From positions 1-64,000 of the forward strand of contig CANSLJ010000015.1 of NCBI GenBank assembly GCA_947647735.1: a stretch of DNA of 64,000 nucleotides, in the 5' to 3' direction. The notes under the pieces are model-generated. The model searched no databases and was not told where the DNA came from. It worked only from the letters and a program-made list of their open reading frames with translations. Shown here piece by piece: positions 23,809 to 32,896 of this stretch. The position numbers and the translations under genes were made by a program. The first letter of the stretch is position 1; each line of letters starts with the position of its first letter. This DNA is from an uncultured bacterium. Lineage in GTDB: Bacteria > Bacillota > Clostridia > Lachnospirales > Lachnospiraceae.

Positions 23809-25020
23809 TTAAATATTTGTCGTTGTCACTTTGGGCTGATATCCATTATGTTTCAACGCATCAATAATTTTATTCTTGTGTTCCGTGCCAAATGCTTCCA
23901 TTGTGATCCGCAGTTCCACTGCCGCATTTCGGTTAGTTGTAACAAACTGATTGTGCTCCAGCTTGATCACATTACCGTTTTCCTCCGCTATAATGCTTGC
24001 CACACGGCAGAGCTCGCCCGGTTTATCCGGCAACAGCACAGACACCGTAAAGATCCTGTCCCTGAAGATCAGTCCCTGCTGCACCACGGAGGACATCGTG
24101 ATCACATCCATATTGCCGCCGCTCAGGATGGAAACAACCCTCTTATCCCTGCAGTCCAGATGTTTGATCGCCGCCACCGTCAAAAGGCCGGAATTTTCGA
24201 TCACCATCTTATGGTTTTCCACCATATCCAGGAAAGATACTACCAGTTCCTCATCCTCCACCGTGATGATGCCATCCAGATTTTTCTGGATATAAGGGAA
24301 TATCTTCTCCCCCGGCGTCTTCACCGCCGTACCGTCCGCGATCGTAGAGACACTGGGCAGCGTTGTCACTTTATTTTCTTTCAGGGATTCCTGCATACAG
24401 GCAGCGCCCGCAGGTTCCACACCGATCACCTGTATCTTCGGGTTAAGAAGCTTTGCCAGCGTGGAAACCCCTGTTGCCAGCCCGCCGCCGCCGATCGGCA
24501 CTAAGATGATATCCACAAGAGGCAGTTCCTTTACGATCTCCATCGCTATCGTTCCCTGTCCCGTTGCCACCGCAAGATCGTCAAAGGGATGTACAAAGGT
24601 ATACCCTTTCTCCTCCGCCAATTTCAATGCATGGCTGCAGGCTTCGTCATATACATCCCCGTACAGGATCACCTCCGCCCCGTAGCCTTTTGTGCGGTTC
24701 ACCTTGATCAGCGGCGTCGTCGTAGGCATCACGATGACCGCCTTTACACCGTAGCACTGTGCCGCATAGGCAACGCCCTGGGCATGGTTTCCCGCGGAGG
24801 CTGTGATCAGCCCCTTCTGGCGCTCCTCCTCCGTCAGTGTGCTCAGTTTATAATAGGCGCCCCGAACCTTGTAGGCTCCCGTAAACTGCATGTTTTCCGG
24901 TTTCAGATAAACCCTGTTCCCGCTCTGTTTACTCAGAAAATCGCTGTAGATCAGTTTTGTCTCCAGAGTGACCTTCTTGACCTCCTCACAGGCTTCCTCA
25001 AATTTGTCCAATGTCAGCAT
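23809..25020 (-). CDS. ilvA: Threonine ammonia-lyase
   Basis: A 403-residue PLP enzyme converting threonine to 2-oxobutanoate and ammonia. The PLP lysine is in TGAYKVRGA, the phosphate-binding loop is GGGGLA, followed by SGGNMD. A single C-terminal ACT domain (VSVLLPDKPGELCRVASII onward, about 325-400) makes it the short TdcB/IlvA hybrid form common in Clostridia, which can serve isoleucine synthesis or fermentation. The ribosome site AGGAGGTAG overlaps the ftsY stop, so it is co-translated with ftsY, an unusual neighbour. Confidence 0.92.
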   Translation of the reverse strand: MLTLDKFEEACEEVKKVTLETKLIYSDFLSKQSGNRVYLKPENMQFTGAYKVRGAYYKLSTLTEEERQKGLITASAGNHAQGVAYAAQCYGVKAVIVMPTTTPLIKVNRTKGYGAEVILYGDVYDEACSHALKLAEEKGYTFVHPFDDLAVATGQGTIAMEIVKELPLVDIILVPIGGGGLATGVSTLAKLLNPKIQVIGVEPAGAACMQESLKENKVTTLPSVSTIADGTAVKTPGEKIFPYIQKNLDGIITVEDEELVVSFLDMVENHKMVIENSGLLTVAAIKHLDCRDKRVVSILSGGNMDVITMSSVVQQGLIFRDRIFTVSVLLPDKPGELCRVASIIAEENGNVIKLEHNQFVTTNRNAAVELRITMEAFGTEHKNKIIDALKHNGYQPKVTTTNI

Positions 25021-25031
25021 AAATCTACCTC

Positions 25032-25961
25032 CTATTCCGCATCAAATAACGCATTGACGAACGCTTCCGCATCAAACTTCTGCAGATCCTCCAGCTTCTC
25101 TCCCACACCGATATACTTCACCGGCACCTGCAGTTCCGACTGGATCGCTATCGCGATGCCGCCCTTTGCCGTACCGTCCATCTTTGTCAGGATAATGCCG
25201 GTCAGATCCGTCACCGAGCCGAATTCCCTCGCCTGCTGCAGAGCGTTCTGCCCCGTTGTGGCATCGAGAACGATCAGGTTTTCCCTGTGGGCATCCGGAA
25301 ATTCCCGTTCGATGATACGGTTCATCTTCTTTAACTCTTCCATCAGGTTTTTCTTATTATGAAGCCTGCCCGCCGTGTCACAGATCAATACATCCGCATG
25401 TCTCGCCTTTGCCGCCGACACCGCGTCAAACAAAACCGACGCCGGATCCGCGCCTTCCCTGCCGCCCACCAGCTCCACGCCGGCGCGGTGCGCCCACTCG
25501 GAAAGCTGTTCTCCCGCAGCCGCCCGGAACGTATCGCAGGCGCCGATGATCACTTTCTTTCCCTGCAGTTTCAGATCGCTCGCCAGTTTGCCGACAGAAG
25601 TGGTCTTTCCCACGCCGTTGACGCCGATCACAAAAAGCACCGACGGCTTATGCTCAAAATCATACGCTGTATCCGGCGCATCCATCTGCTCCCGGATATT
25701 CCGGATCAGAAATTCCTTGCAGTCCGCCGGTTCCTTGATATGATACTCCCTCACCTGCACCCGAAGCTTTTCCAGGATCGCATCCGTCGCCCTGATGCCC
25801 ACATCTCCCATGATGAGAATTTCTTCCAGTTCCTCATAAAAATCATCGTCAATATTGGAAAAACCGTTAAATACACCGTCGATTCCATAGACGATATTGT
25901 TTCTCGTCTTGGAAAGTCCCTCTTTCAGACGGCTGAAAAAGCCTTTTTTCTCCTCGCCCAT
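25032..25961 (-). CDS. ftsY: Signal recognition particle receptor
   Basis: A 309-residue GTPase that receives SRP-ribosome complexes at the membrane. N-terminal amphipathic start (GFFSRLKEGLSKTRNNI) and a short A region, as usual in Gram-positives. Then the NG domain: P-loop GVNGVGKTTSVGKLA, DTFRAAAGEQL, DTAGRLHNKKNLMEELKK (switch), TKMDGTAKGG and GVGEKLEDLQ. Start ATG behind AAAAGGAGAGGG. Part of the plsX-acpP-rnc-smc-ftsY operon; ffh and its ylxM partner, which often follow, are absent here and ilvA follows instead. Confidence 0.95.
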   Translation of the reverse strand: MGEEKKGFFSRLKEGLSKTRNNIVYGIDGVFNGFSNIDDDFYEELEEILIMGDVGIRATDAILEKLRVQVREYHIKEPADCKEFLIRNIREQMDAPDTAYDFEHKPSVLFVIGVNGVGKTTSVGKLASDLKLQGKKVIIGACDTFRAAAGEQLSEWAHRAGVELVGGREGADPASVLFDAVSAAKARHADVLICDTAGRLHNKKNLMEELKKMNRIIEREFPDAHRENLIVLDATTGQNALQQAREFGSVTDLTGIILTKMDGTAKGGIAIAIQSELQVPVKYIGVGEKLEDLQKFDAEAFVNALFDAE

Positions 25962-26001
25962 AGCACCCTCTCCTTTTCTGCGTATTTTAAATTTAGAATG
26001 A

Positions 26002-26253
26002 TCATCCTTTCAGTCCCCGCGCCTGCCTGTCCATATCCTCGATCACAATATCATAGATCTCTCCCAGCCCAGCGCAGTACTCCAACACCTTCCACGGCTC
26101 ATTCGTGTGAAAATGAATCTTGATCAGTTCCTCATCTCCCACCGCCAGAAGACAGTCTCCCTGAAAATGCTCATTGAAATAATCCGATATCACATCCTCA
26201 TCCAGACCGTTTCCCTCTATCAACAACTGTGTATCATACTTAAATTCCAGCAT
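26002..26253 (-). CDS. Stand-alone FakA middle-domain-like protein
   Basis: An 83-residue protein corresponding to only the middle domain of the fatty-acid kinase FakA/YloV (about 550 residues): EFKYDTQLLIEGNGLDEDVI, GDCLLAVGDEELIKIHFHTN, then KVLEYCAGLGEIYDIVIED. The kinase (DhaL-like) and the FakB-docking parts are absent. It has a proper start (ATG 26253 behind GGGAGG) and sits between smc and ftsY in a stable operon, so it looks like a retained small gene rather than debris. It may modulate fatty-acid kinase, which fits plsX in the same operon, but this is inference. Confidence 0.65.
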   Translation of the reverse strand: MLEFKYDTQLLIEGNGLDEDVISDYFNEHFQGDCLLAVGDEELIKIHFHTNEPWKVLEYCAGLGEIYDIVIEDMDRQARGLKG

Positions 26254-26332
26254 GCTCCTTTTTCCTCCCAATATAATAAATTAAAATTTTCTCCATCCGA
26301 TTCGTTCCCTGCTCTCACTCGATCCCCGAAAA

Positions 26333-29300
26333 TCAATCATCCAGTTCCTTATCGATCAGATCCACACTGACCAGCGCCGACACCCCTTTTTCCTGCATCG
26401 TGATACCGTACAGCCGGTCCGCCTTCTCCATCGTTCCTCTGCGGTGTGTGATCACGATAAACTGCGTATTCTTCGTCAGCTTATGTAAATATTTCGCAAA
26501 CCGGGTCACATTATTCTCATCCAGCGCCGCCTCGATCTCATCCAACAGACAGAACGGAGAGGGTTTCAGATTCTGGATTGCAAATAAAAGCGCGATCGCC
26601 GTCAGTGCCTTCTCCCCGCCGGAAAGCTGCATCATATTCTGTAGCTTCTTCCCGGGCGGCTGGGCGATGATCCGGATGCCCGCCTCCAGAATATCCTCGT
26701 CCTCCATCAGCTCAAGCGTACCCTTTCCGCCGCCGAACAGCTCCTTAAACACCTTGTCAAACTCCCTGCCGATCTCCCGGAACTTCTCCTGGAACTGCTT
26801 ACGCATCGCCGCATCCAGCTCCGTGATGATATTTTCCAGCGTCTTCTCCGCCTCGATCAGATCATCATGCTGTCCCTTCAGGAAAGTATATCTCTCCATC
26901 ACATTTTTATAGTCTTCGATGGCATTGACATTGACATCACCCAGCTTTTTAATCTGATCCTTCAAAGCCGCGATATCCCGCTTCATAGCCGCCAGATCCG
27001 TCAGTTCTTCCTTCCTTAGAGAAGCCGCATCGCTCAGGGTGATCTCATACTCGTTCCACATATAGTTGATCTGGGTTTCAATGGACTCTTCCAGCCTCTC
27101 CCTCTGGGCATTTAAGCGATATACTTCCTTGTCCAATCCTGCCATCTGTCCGGAGAGTTCCTCCCGTCTGTCAAAGAATGTCTTCTGCTTTTCCGACAGT
27201 TTCTCTTTCTGCTGTGTATCCTCCTGCAGTTTTTTCTCCGCATCACTCTGGGCCTTATGGGAAGCCTCAATGGTCAGAAGGATCTCCTCGATATTATGGC
27301 GTTTGCGTTCCGCCTCCTCAGCCCCCGCCGCCATACTCTCCTCGATCTCCTGCTTCTCCTTCTGATGCCGCTCGATCTCCGCGTCGATCCTGTCCACATT
27401 CTGCTGTCCGAACTCCTGCTTCTGATGCATCTTCTCCACTTCCACATCCCATTCGGCAGCTTTCGCCGCATAATCGCTCTCCAGGGCGCGCAGCTCATCA
27501 AGCTGTTTCTGACACTCCGCAATCCTGGCATTTTCCTCCTGCTCCAGCGCTTCTGACGCCTGCAGTTCCTTCTGAATCTCCTTTTTTCCGGTTTCAATTT
27601 CCTGAAATTTCGCTTCTATCTCCGCCTCCTCGGTTTTCAGATCCCCGAAACCGTGGGCAGTCTCTTCCTTTTTCTCCTTCGCCGCTTCCAGATTCAGCCG
27701 GATCGTATTCTGTTCGATAAAGGCGTTCTGCAGTGTCAGCCTGAGGGTCTCGGACTGCACCCGGAGCTTGTTTCTCTCTTCCCTGATATTCTGAATCTCC
27801 TGTTCCAGTTCCTCCGTCTTTTCAAACAGCTCTTTTACTTTCTTTCCCAGCTCCTCCAGCTCACGCCTTCTGCCCAGCAGATTACTGCTGTTCTTAAACG
27901 CGCCGCCGGAAATGGCGCCGCCCGGCACAAGAAGTTCCCCCTCCAGCGTCACCATCCTGATCCCGTAGGAATATTTTTTCGCGATCGCCAGCGCATGATT
28001 CACATCATCCACCACCACGATGCGCCCCAGCATGGATTTCGCCACATTCTGATACTTCTGGTCGATATGCACCAGTTTATCCGCCATGCCGATCACGCCC
28101 TGTTCCTTCAGCACTTCCGGCGATTTAAATTCCTGAGGATTCCGGATGCTGGTCAGCGGCAGAAAGGTTGCCCTGCCGTATCTGTTCTTTTTCAGAAACG
28201 CGATCATGCGCTTCGCCGTATCTTCCTCCTCCGTTACAATGTTCTGAATATTGCCGCCCAGCGCAGTCTCAATGGCCGTCTCATATTTCCGGTCCACTTT
28301 AATGATGTCCGCGACAACACCGACAATGCCCTTTTCGGTTTTCTTCTGTTCCATCACCATTTTAACAGAACCGCCGTAACCCTCATAGCGTTCCGTCAGG
28401 TTATTCAGCGCATCCAGCCTGGACTTTTCCTGATGATACTTTTCCTTCGTCTCCTGCAGCAGCCTGTTATCTTCTGTCAGCAGCCCTTTGATCTCCCCCA
28501 GCCTTTTCTCTGCCGAAGCCTGCTTTTCGTTTAACTGTGTCACCTTTTGGTTAGTCTCATCAAACTGGTCTTCCAGTTCCGCCACAAGCTGGTCTGCTTC
28601 CGCCTCATCCGACTTTACCCGCACCAGACGGCTTGTCAGCTCTGCCCTGCGGATCTGTGCCTGCTCCAGCATGGTATCAAAACGCTCCATCCGGGATTTT
28701 GTGTCGGCTCTGTCACCTAATGCCTGCATGATTGCATTTTTGGCTTTTTCGATCTCTGTGTTGAACTGCTCGATCTGCGCCTGCACTTCCTCCAGCCGCT
28801 CCCGCGCCTCGTCCCGCGCCTGCTCCAGCTTTGCCACCTGTTCATCGATGGATGTCTTTTCTGTCATAATGCCGGACTTATCGGATGATTTTTCCGCAAT
28901 ATCCGCCTCCACCGCCGCGAGCCTGTTTAAGAGATGCTCCCTGTTTCCCTCCACGGAATGGATCTGTTCTTTTAAAATGCCGATCTCGCCTTCCAGTTTT
29001 CCCCGGACGGCGGAGGTATCGGTCAGCTCGGCGTGGGCTTTCTCGATCTCCTCACTCAGCCGTTCCACTTCCTGTTGTATCTCATCATACTCTGTTTTGA
29101 TATGTTCATATCGTTCCGTGGTCTGTTTCAGGTCATCGCTTGCCGTCTTATAGTTCTCCTCCACCTTCACAAGCTGTTCGTTGACCTGCTTATTGTCCAG
29201 AAGGAACATATTAACGTCCAGAGTTTTCAGTTCCTCTTTTTTCTTTAAATAGATCCTCGCCTTCTCCGACTGCTTTTCCAGCGGTCCGATCTGTTTTTCC

Positions 29301-29893
29301 AACTCTGAAAGGATATCGCTGACGCGAAGGAGATTCTGCTGCTCGTTCTCCAGTTTCTTCACGGAGGCCGCTTTCCGGCGCTTAAATTTTACGATTCCCG
29401 CCGCCTCGTCAAAAAGCTCCCGGCGCTCCTCCGGCTTACCGCTCAAGATCTTGTCGATCTGTCCCTGCCCGATAATGGAATACCCCTCCTTACCGATGCC
29501 GGTATCATAAAAAAGCTCATACACGTCTTTTAAACGGCATGGACTGTTGTTGATCATATATTCACTTTCACCGGAACGGTAAAGCCGTCTTGCCACGGTC
29601 ACTTCCTCGAAGTCAATGGAAAGCTGATGGTCTTTATTATCCAGTGTGATCGCCACATAGGCATATCCCAGAGGCTTTCTCATCTCCGTACCGGAAAAAA
29701 TAACGTCCTGCATGGACGCGCCCCTGAGCTGTTTTACCTTCTGTTCCCCCAGTACCCAGCGCACCGCGTCCGCAACGTTGCTCTTGCCGGAACCGTTCGG
29801 GCCCACAATACCGGTGATGCCGTTATGAAACTTGAACGTAATTTTATTTGCAAAGGACTTAAAGCCCTGTACTTCTATACTTTTTAAATACAT
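26333..29893 (-). CDS. smc: Chromosome segregation protein SMC
   Basis: An 1186-residue condensin ATPase. N-terminal head with P-loop GPNGSGKSNVADAVRWVLGE (32 onward), long coiled coil, hinge around 510-680 (GVVADIIKVDRKYETAIE, GGAISGGAF), return coil rich in E/K/Q, and C-terminal head with signature QLSGGEKALTAIALLFA and Walker B PFCLLDEIEAALDENN. Full length. Starts three bases after the rnc stop behind GGGAGAG. Works with ScpA/ScpB, which are not in the window. Confidence 0.97.
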   Translation of the reverse strand: MYLKSIEVQGFKSFANKITFKFHNGITGIVGPNGSGKSNVADAVRWVLGEQKVKQLRGASMQDVIFSGTEMRKPLGYAYVAITLDNKDHQLSIDFEEVTVARRLYRSGESEYMINNSPCRLKDVYELFYDTGIGKEGYSIIGQGQIDKILSGKPEERRELFDEAAGIVKFKRRKAASVKKLENEQQNLLRVSDILSELEKQIGPLEKQSEKARIYLKKKEELKTLDVNMFLLDNKQVNEQLVKVEENYKTASDDLKQTTERYEHIKTEYDEIQQEVERLSEEIEKAHAELTDTSAVRGKLEGEIGILKEQIHSVEGNREHLLNRLAAVEADIAEKSSDKSGIMTEKTSIDEQVAKLEQARDEARERLEEVQAQIEQFNTEIEKAKNAIMQALGDRADTKSRMERFDTMLEQAQIRRAELTSRLVRVKSDEAEADQLVAELEDQFDETNQKVTQLNEKQASAEKRLGEIKGLLTEDNRLLQETKEKYHQEKSRLDALNNLTERYEGYGGSVKMVMEQKKTEKGIVGVVADIIKVDRKYETAIETALGGNIQNIVTEEEDTAKRMIAFLKKNRYGRATFLPLTSIRNPQEFKSPEVLKEQGVIGMADKLVHIDQKYQNVAKSMLGRIVVVDDVNHALAIAKKYSYGIRMVTLEGELLVPGGAISGGAFKNSSNLLGRRRELEELGKKVKELFEKTEELEQEIQNIREERNKLRVQSETLRLTLQNAFIEQNTIRLNLEAAKEKKEETAHGFGDLKTEEAEIEAKFQEIETGKKEIQKELQASEALEQEENARIAECQKQLDELRALESDYAAKAAEWDVEVEKMHQKQEFGQQNVDRIDAEIERHQKEKQEIEESMAAGAEEAERKRHNIEEILLTIEASHKAQSDAEKKLQEDTQQKEKLSEKQKTFFDRREELSGQMAGLDKEVYRLNAQRERLEESIETQINYMWNEYEITLSDAASLRKEELTDLAAMKRDIAALKDQIKKLGDVNVNAIEDYKNVMERYTFLKGQHDDLIEAEKTLENIITELDAAMRKQFQEKFREIGREFDKVFKELFGGGKGTLELMEDEDILEAGIRIIAQPPGKKLQNMMQLSGGEKALTAIALLFAIQNLKPSPFCLLDEIEAALDENNVTRFAKYLHKLTKNTQFIVITHRRGTMEKADRLYGITMQEKGVSALVSVDLIDKELDD

Positions 29894-29896
29894 AGA

Positions 29897-30589
29897 TCAA
29901 CTCTCCCTGAGCCGCAGAAGCGCCTCGTAAGCTGCCTGCTGCTGTGCCGCCTTTTTATTATGCCCGCTGCCCTTCCCGAGCAGTTTTTCTCCCTGATATA
30001 CTTCCACGGAAAAGGATTTATCATGCTCCGGACCGCTCTCTCCTGTCAGCACATAGCGGACATCCCCGCCGTCCTTCTGCACCTTTTCCTGCAGGATCGA
30101 CTTGGCATCGTAAAACAGCGCTTTATTCTCCAGATCCAACAATACAAAACGGTGGATAAAGGACTTTGCCTGCTCAAAACCGCCGTCCAGATAAATGGCG
30201 CCGATCAGAGCCTCCATCACATCGGAAACAATGGAATCCCTGCCGCGCCCCCCGGTCATCTCCTCGCCTTTTCCCAGAAAGATATAACGGTCCAGCCCCA
30301 GATCCCGGGCACAGGAAGCCAAAGAAGGCTCGCAGACCATCGCCGCCCTTGTCCGGGTGAGCTGTCCCTCCGACATCTCCTCCCGCTTTTCATACAGAAA
30401 TTCACTGGACACCAGTTCCAGCACGGCGTCTCCCAGAAATTCGATGCGTTCATAATCCTTTATCCTGTTGATCTTTCTTTCATTGGCATAGGAACTGTGG
30501 GTCAGCGCCTGTCTGGCCAGATCTTTATTGTGAAACACATACCCAACCTGTTCTTCCAGTTTCCCTATCACCTGATTTTCATCTGTCAT
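29897..30589 (-). CDS. rnc: Ribonuclease III
   Basis: A 230-residue double-strand-specific endoribonuclease for rRNA and mRNA processing. Catalytic domain signature ERIEFLGDAVLELVSSEFLY and a second acidic site VMEALIGAIYLDGG; C-terminal dsRNA-binding domain (DAKSILQEKVQ, GSGHNKKAAQQQAAYEAL). The frame is open to 30667, but ATG 30589, nine bases after GGAG, gives the normal length. Embedded in acpP-rnc-smc, the classic Firmicutes order. Confidence 0.95.
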   Translation of the reverse strand: MTDENQVIGKLEEQVGYVFHNKDLARQALTHSSYANERKINRIKDYERIEFLGDAVLELVSSEFLYEKREEMSEGQLTRTRAAMVCEPSLASCARDLGLDRYIFLGKGEEMTGGRGRDSIVSDVMEALIGAIYLDGGFEQAKSFIHRFVLLDLENKALFYDAKSILQEKVQKDGGDVRYVLTGESGPEHDKSFSVEVYQGEKLLGKGSGHNKKAAQQQAAYEALLRLRES

Positions 30590-30681
30590 TTCCAATCTCT
30601 CCTGTCCGGATATCCCGCAGCCTATCAAACACATATCACACAGAAAGCCCTCTGTAAGGGCTTTCATGACCTGCTTTTTAG

Positions 30682-30912
30682 TTATGCCGATCTTCCTGTG
30701 ATCAGCTCCATCGCTTCCGCAACGGTCCGGATATTTTCCACATCTTTTTCCTGGATCCTGATCTCAAACTCTTCCTCTATCTTCATGACGATCTGGTAGA
30801 TGTCAAGGGAATCCGCCCCCAGATCCTCCAGAAAAGTAGTCTCCGGCTTTATCTCCGCCGGATCCACGTTTAAAACCTCTGCAATGCTTTTACAAACTTT
30901 TTCAAATTCCAT
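30682..30912 (-). CDS. acpP: Acyl carrier protein
   Basis: A 76-residue four-helix carrier of fatty-acid intermediates. The phosphopantetheine serine is in DLGADSLDIYQIVM; flanking acidic helix II is conserved. Full length. Lies between plsX and rnc. The fab genes that often separate plsX and acpP in Bacilli are absent here, so the elongation enzymes must be elsewhere. Confidence 0.95.
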   Translation of the reverse strand: MEFEKVCKSIAEVLNVDPAEIKPETTFLEDLGADSLDIYQIVMKIEEEFEIRIQEKDVENIRTVAEAMELITGRSA

Positions 30913-30951
30913 TCTCCCGCCCCCGTATCTTTCGGAAATACATCCATCCCG

Positions 30952-31977
30952 TCAGGAAATTTCCGCTTCATCTTTCGCACAGAGCTTTGCCTTGATCTGC
31001 TCGTTGATCTTCTGTTCCTTAAAGGTCACACACTGCAGTACCGAGTTTTTCACTTCCCCGGATTTTGCGCTGCCGTGGGTTTTCACCACAAGCCCTTTCA
31101 GGCCCAGAAGGGGCGCTCCTCCATACTGCTCCAGGTCAAACTCCTTCAATACTTCCTTCAGCGCCGGTTTGATGAGGAGAGCGCCGATCTTTGTCCGAAG
31201 GGAACCCAGAAGGCTTCTCTTCACTTTTTTCAGCAGGGCATAGCCTACACCTTCATACATTTTCAGCACCACATTCCCCACAAAGGCTTCACAGACGATA
31301 ACGTCCGCCTCCCCGGCAGGAATATCCCTCGCCTCAATGCTGCCGACAAAGTGAATATCCGGACAGTTTTTGAGGAGCGGGAAGGTTTCTTTTACCAGTG
31401 CGTTTCCCTTTTCCTCCTCCGCACCGATATTGACGATGCCCACTTTCGGATTTTTGATGCCGCATACGTTCTCCATATAGATAGAGCCCATCTTGGCAAA
31501 CTGTACCAGCATGGACGGCCTCGCATCCACATTGGCGCCGCAGTCGATCAGAAGGGAGGCTCCCTTATCCGTCGGGATCAGCGGCGCAAGGGGCGGCCTT
31601 TCGATCCCCTTAAGCCTTCCCACGATAAGCTGTCCGCCAACCAGCGTCGCCCCGGTGCTGCCCGCGGACACAAAGGCGTCACAGGTGCCCTCCTTCACCA
31701 TGGTCAGGGCTTTTACAAGGGAGGAATCCTTTTTCCTGCGGATCGCCATCACAGGCGGTTCCGCCGTCTCGATGACCTCGGATGCGTGCACCACTTCCAC
31801 CTGTTCCTTATCGTAAGTATACTTTGACAGTTCCGCGTTTACCGCGTCCTCCCTGCCTACCAGATATACTTTCACCTTTTTGTTTTCGTTGATCGCCTCA
31901 ATCGCGCCTTTTACAATCTCCAGAGGGGCATTATCGCCGCCCATAGCGTCTATCGCAACTTTAATAAATTCTGACAT
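30952..31977 (-). CDS. plsX: Phosphate acyltransferase PlsX
   Basis: A 341-residue enzyme making acyl-phosphate from acyl-ACP for phospholipid synthesis at the membrane surface. Signature start VAIDAMGGDNAPLEIVKGA, SAGSTGATLVGG, PTDKGASLLIDCGANVDARP and CEAFVGNVVLKMYEG. The frame is open upstream to 32121, but ATG 31977 has AAGGAGAGAGT and gives the family start. First gene of the plsX-acpP-rnc-smc-ftsY-ilvA operon, with promoter at 32012-32040. I see no FapR-type operator. Confidence 0.95.
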   Translation of the reverse strand: MSEFIKVAIDAMGGDNAPLEIVKGAIEAINENKKVKVYLVGREDAVNAELSKYTYDKEQVEVVHASEVIETAEPPVMAIRRKKDSSLVKALTMVKEGTCDAFVSAGSTGATLVGGQLIVGRLKGIERPPLAPLIPTDKGASLLIDCGANVDARPSMLVQFAKMGSIYMENVCGIKNPKVGIVNIGAEEEKGNALVKETFPLLKNCPDIHFVGSIEARDIPAGEADVIVCEAFVGNVVLKMYEGVGYALLKKVKRSLLGSLRTKIGALLIKPALKEVLKEFDLEQYGGAPLLGLKGLVVKTHGSAKSGEVKNSVLQCVTFKEQKINEQIKAKLCAKDEAEIS

Positions 31978-32011
31978 ACTCTCTCCTTGGTACAAATATT
32001 TCGTATTTTTC

Positions 32012-32040
32012 ATCATACTAAAAATACTGGAAAAATGCAA
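32012..32040 (-). promoter_or_regulatory. Promoter of the plsX operon
   Basis: TTGCAT, 17-base spacer, TATGAT on the minus strand, about 35 bases ahead of plsX. Confidence 0.7.
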
Positions 32041-32067
32041 GGAAAAAGCAAAATTGCATGAAAAGAC

Positions 32068-32096
32068 TTGGGAGTTTCCTGAAAATCTGATATAGT
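32068..32096 (+). promoter_or_regulatory. Promoter of the TlpA redox operon
   Basis: TTGGGA, 17-base spacer, TATAGT with an extended TGA in front of the -10; divergent from the plsX promoter. Confidence 0.6.
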
Positions 32097-32135
32097 AATG
32101 AGCAGGATGAAATATCCGCAAAAGGAGGTACTCAT

Positions 32136-32762
32136 TTGAAAAGGATAAAACACAAGACCATGATACTGACTCTTTCTGTTCTTCTCGCCTGTTCTCTCAC
32201 CGCCTGCGGGGGCTTTGGGGATAACGGCAAAAACGAACCGGAGGAAGGCATGCAGACGGAGGAAAACACAGCTTCCACAAACGAGGATATACAGGAGAAG
32301 GAGGCTGCCACCTCTTATGGTATATTGAGCGAAGGGGATACGGCACCGGATTTCACCGCTTCCCTGACAGACGGAACCGTTTTTACGCTTTCCGAGCAGC
32401 AGGGAAAAGTCGTGCTGCTGAACTTCTGGGCTACCTGGTGCGGTCCCTGTGTGAGGGAGATGCCTGCCTTTGAAAAACTCCATGAAGAATATGGGGAGGA
32501 CGTTGCCATTTTGGCGGTCAACTGCATGGAGGATGAGGGCATCGTGGACGCTTTCCTTGACGAGAGCGGCTATACTTTTCCGATCGCCTACGATACGGAG
32601 GGCGATATCATCTTAAAATATCCCTCTCAGGGTATTCCCTATACGCTGGTGATCGACGGTGAGGGGATCATTCAGAAAATATATGTTGGAGCGGCGGATG
32701 CGGAAACCCAGTATCAGGAATATAAGAGCGCCATTGACGCTGTAACGGGTGGCACATCATGA
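32136..32762 (+). CDS. TlpA/ResA-like thioredoxin lipoprotein
   Basis: A 208-residue exported lipoprotein: signal peptide with lipobox LTAC (lipidated Cys24), acidic flexible linker, then a thioredoxin-like redoxin domain starting GDTAPDFTASLTDG with active site WCGPC (102 and 105) and the cis-proline loop IPYTLVIDG. Such proteins reduce or oxidise thiols outside the membrane, for example in cytochrome or envelope protein maturation. The start is TTG at 32136, set by AAAAGGAGG. Its stop overlaps the start of the CXXC microprotein (ATGA). Confidence 0.9.
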   Translation: MKRIKHKTMILTLSVLLACSLTACGGFGDNGKNEPEEGMQTEENTASTNEDIQEKEAATSYGILSEGDTAPDFTASLTDGTVFTLSEQQGKVVLLNFWATWCGPCVREMPAFEKLHEEYGEDVAILAVNCMEDEGIVDAFLDESGYTFPIAYDTEGDIILKYPSQGIPYTLVIDGEGIIQKIYVGAADAETQYQEYKSAIDAVTGGTS

Positions 32763-32896
32763 ACAGAAAACTTGCAGGAAAGGGTTTACTCATAGCCGCG
32801 GTGGTCCTATTGCTTCTGGGCATTTTCCAGAACGGCTATACGGATGTGAAAAACAAGGCGATCCGCATCTGCTATGAGTGTATCGGGATCGGATGA
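32759..32896 (+). CDS. CD1871A-type CXXC membrane microprotein
   Basis: A 45-residue protein too short for routine gene calling. N-terminal basic residues, one membrane helix (LLIAAVVLLLLGIFQNGY) and a C-terminal ICYECIGIG, the CXXC signature (here C-Y-E-C) of the CD1871A family. It overlaps the stop of the TlpA gene (ATGA) and its own stop overlaps the start of the polyferredoxin gene (ATGA), so three genes are translationally chained. The cysteine pair probably shuttles electrons or holds a metal between the other two; no experiment is known to me. Confidence 0.85.
   Translation: MNRKLAGKGLLIAAVVLLLLGIFQNGYTDVKNKAIRICYECIGIG

Noticed and set aside
27653-28534. A 293-codon plus-strand open frame opposite smc
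   Set aside because: Mirror of the coiled-coil codons; no start signal or family.
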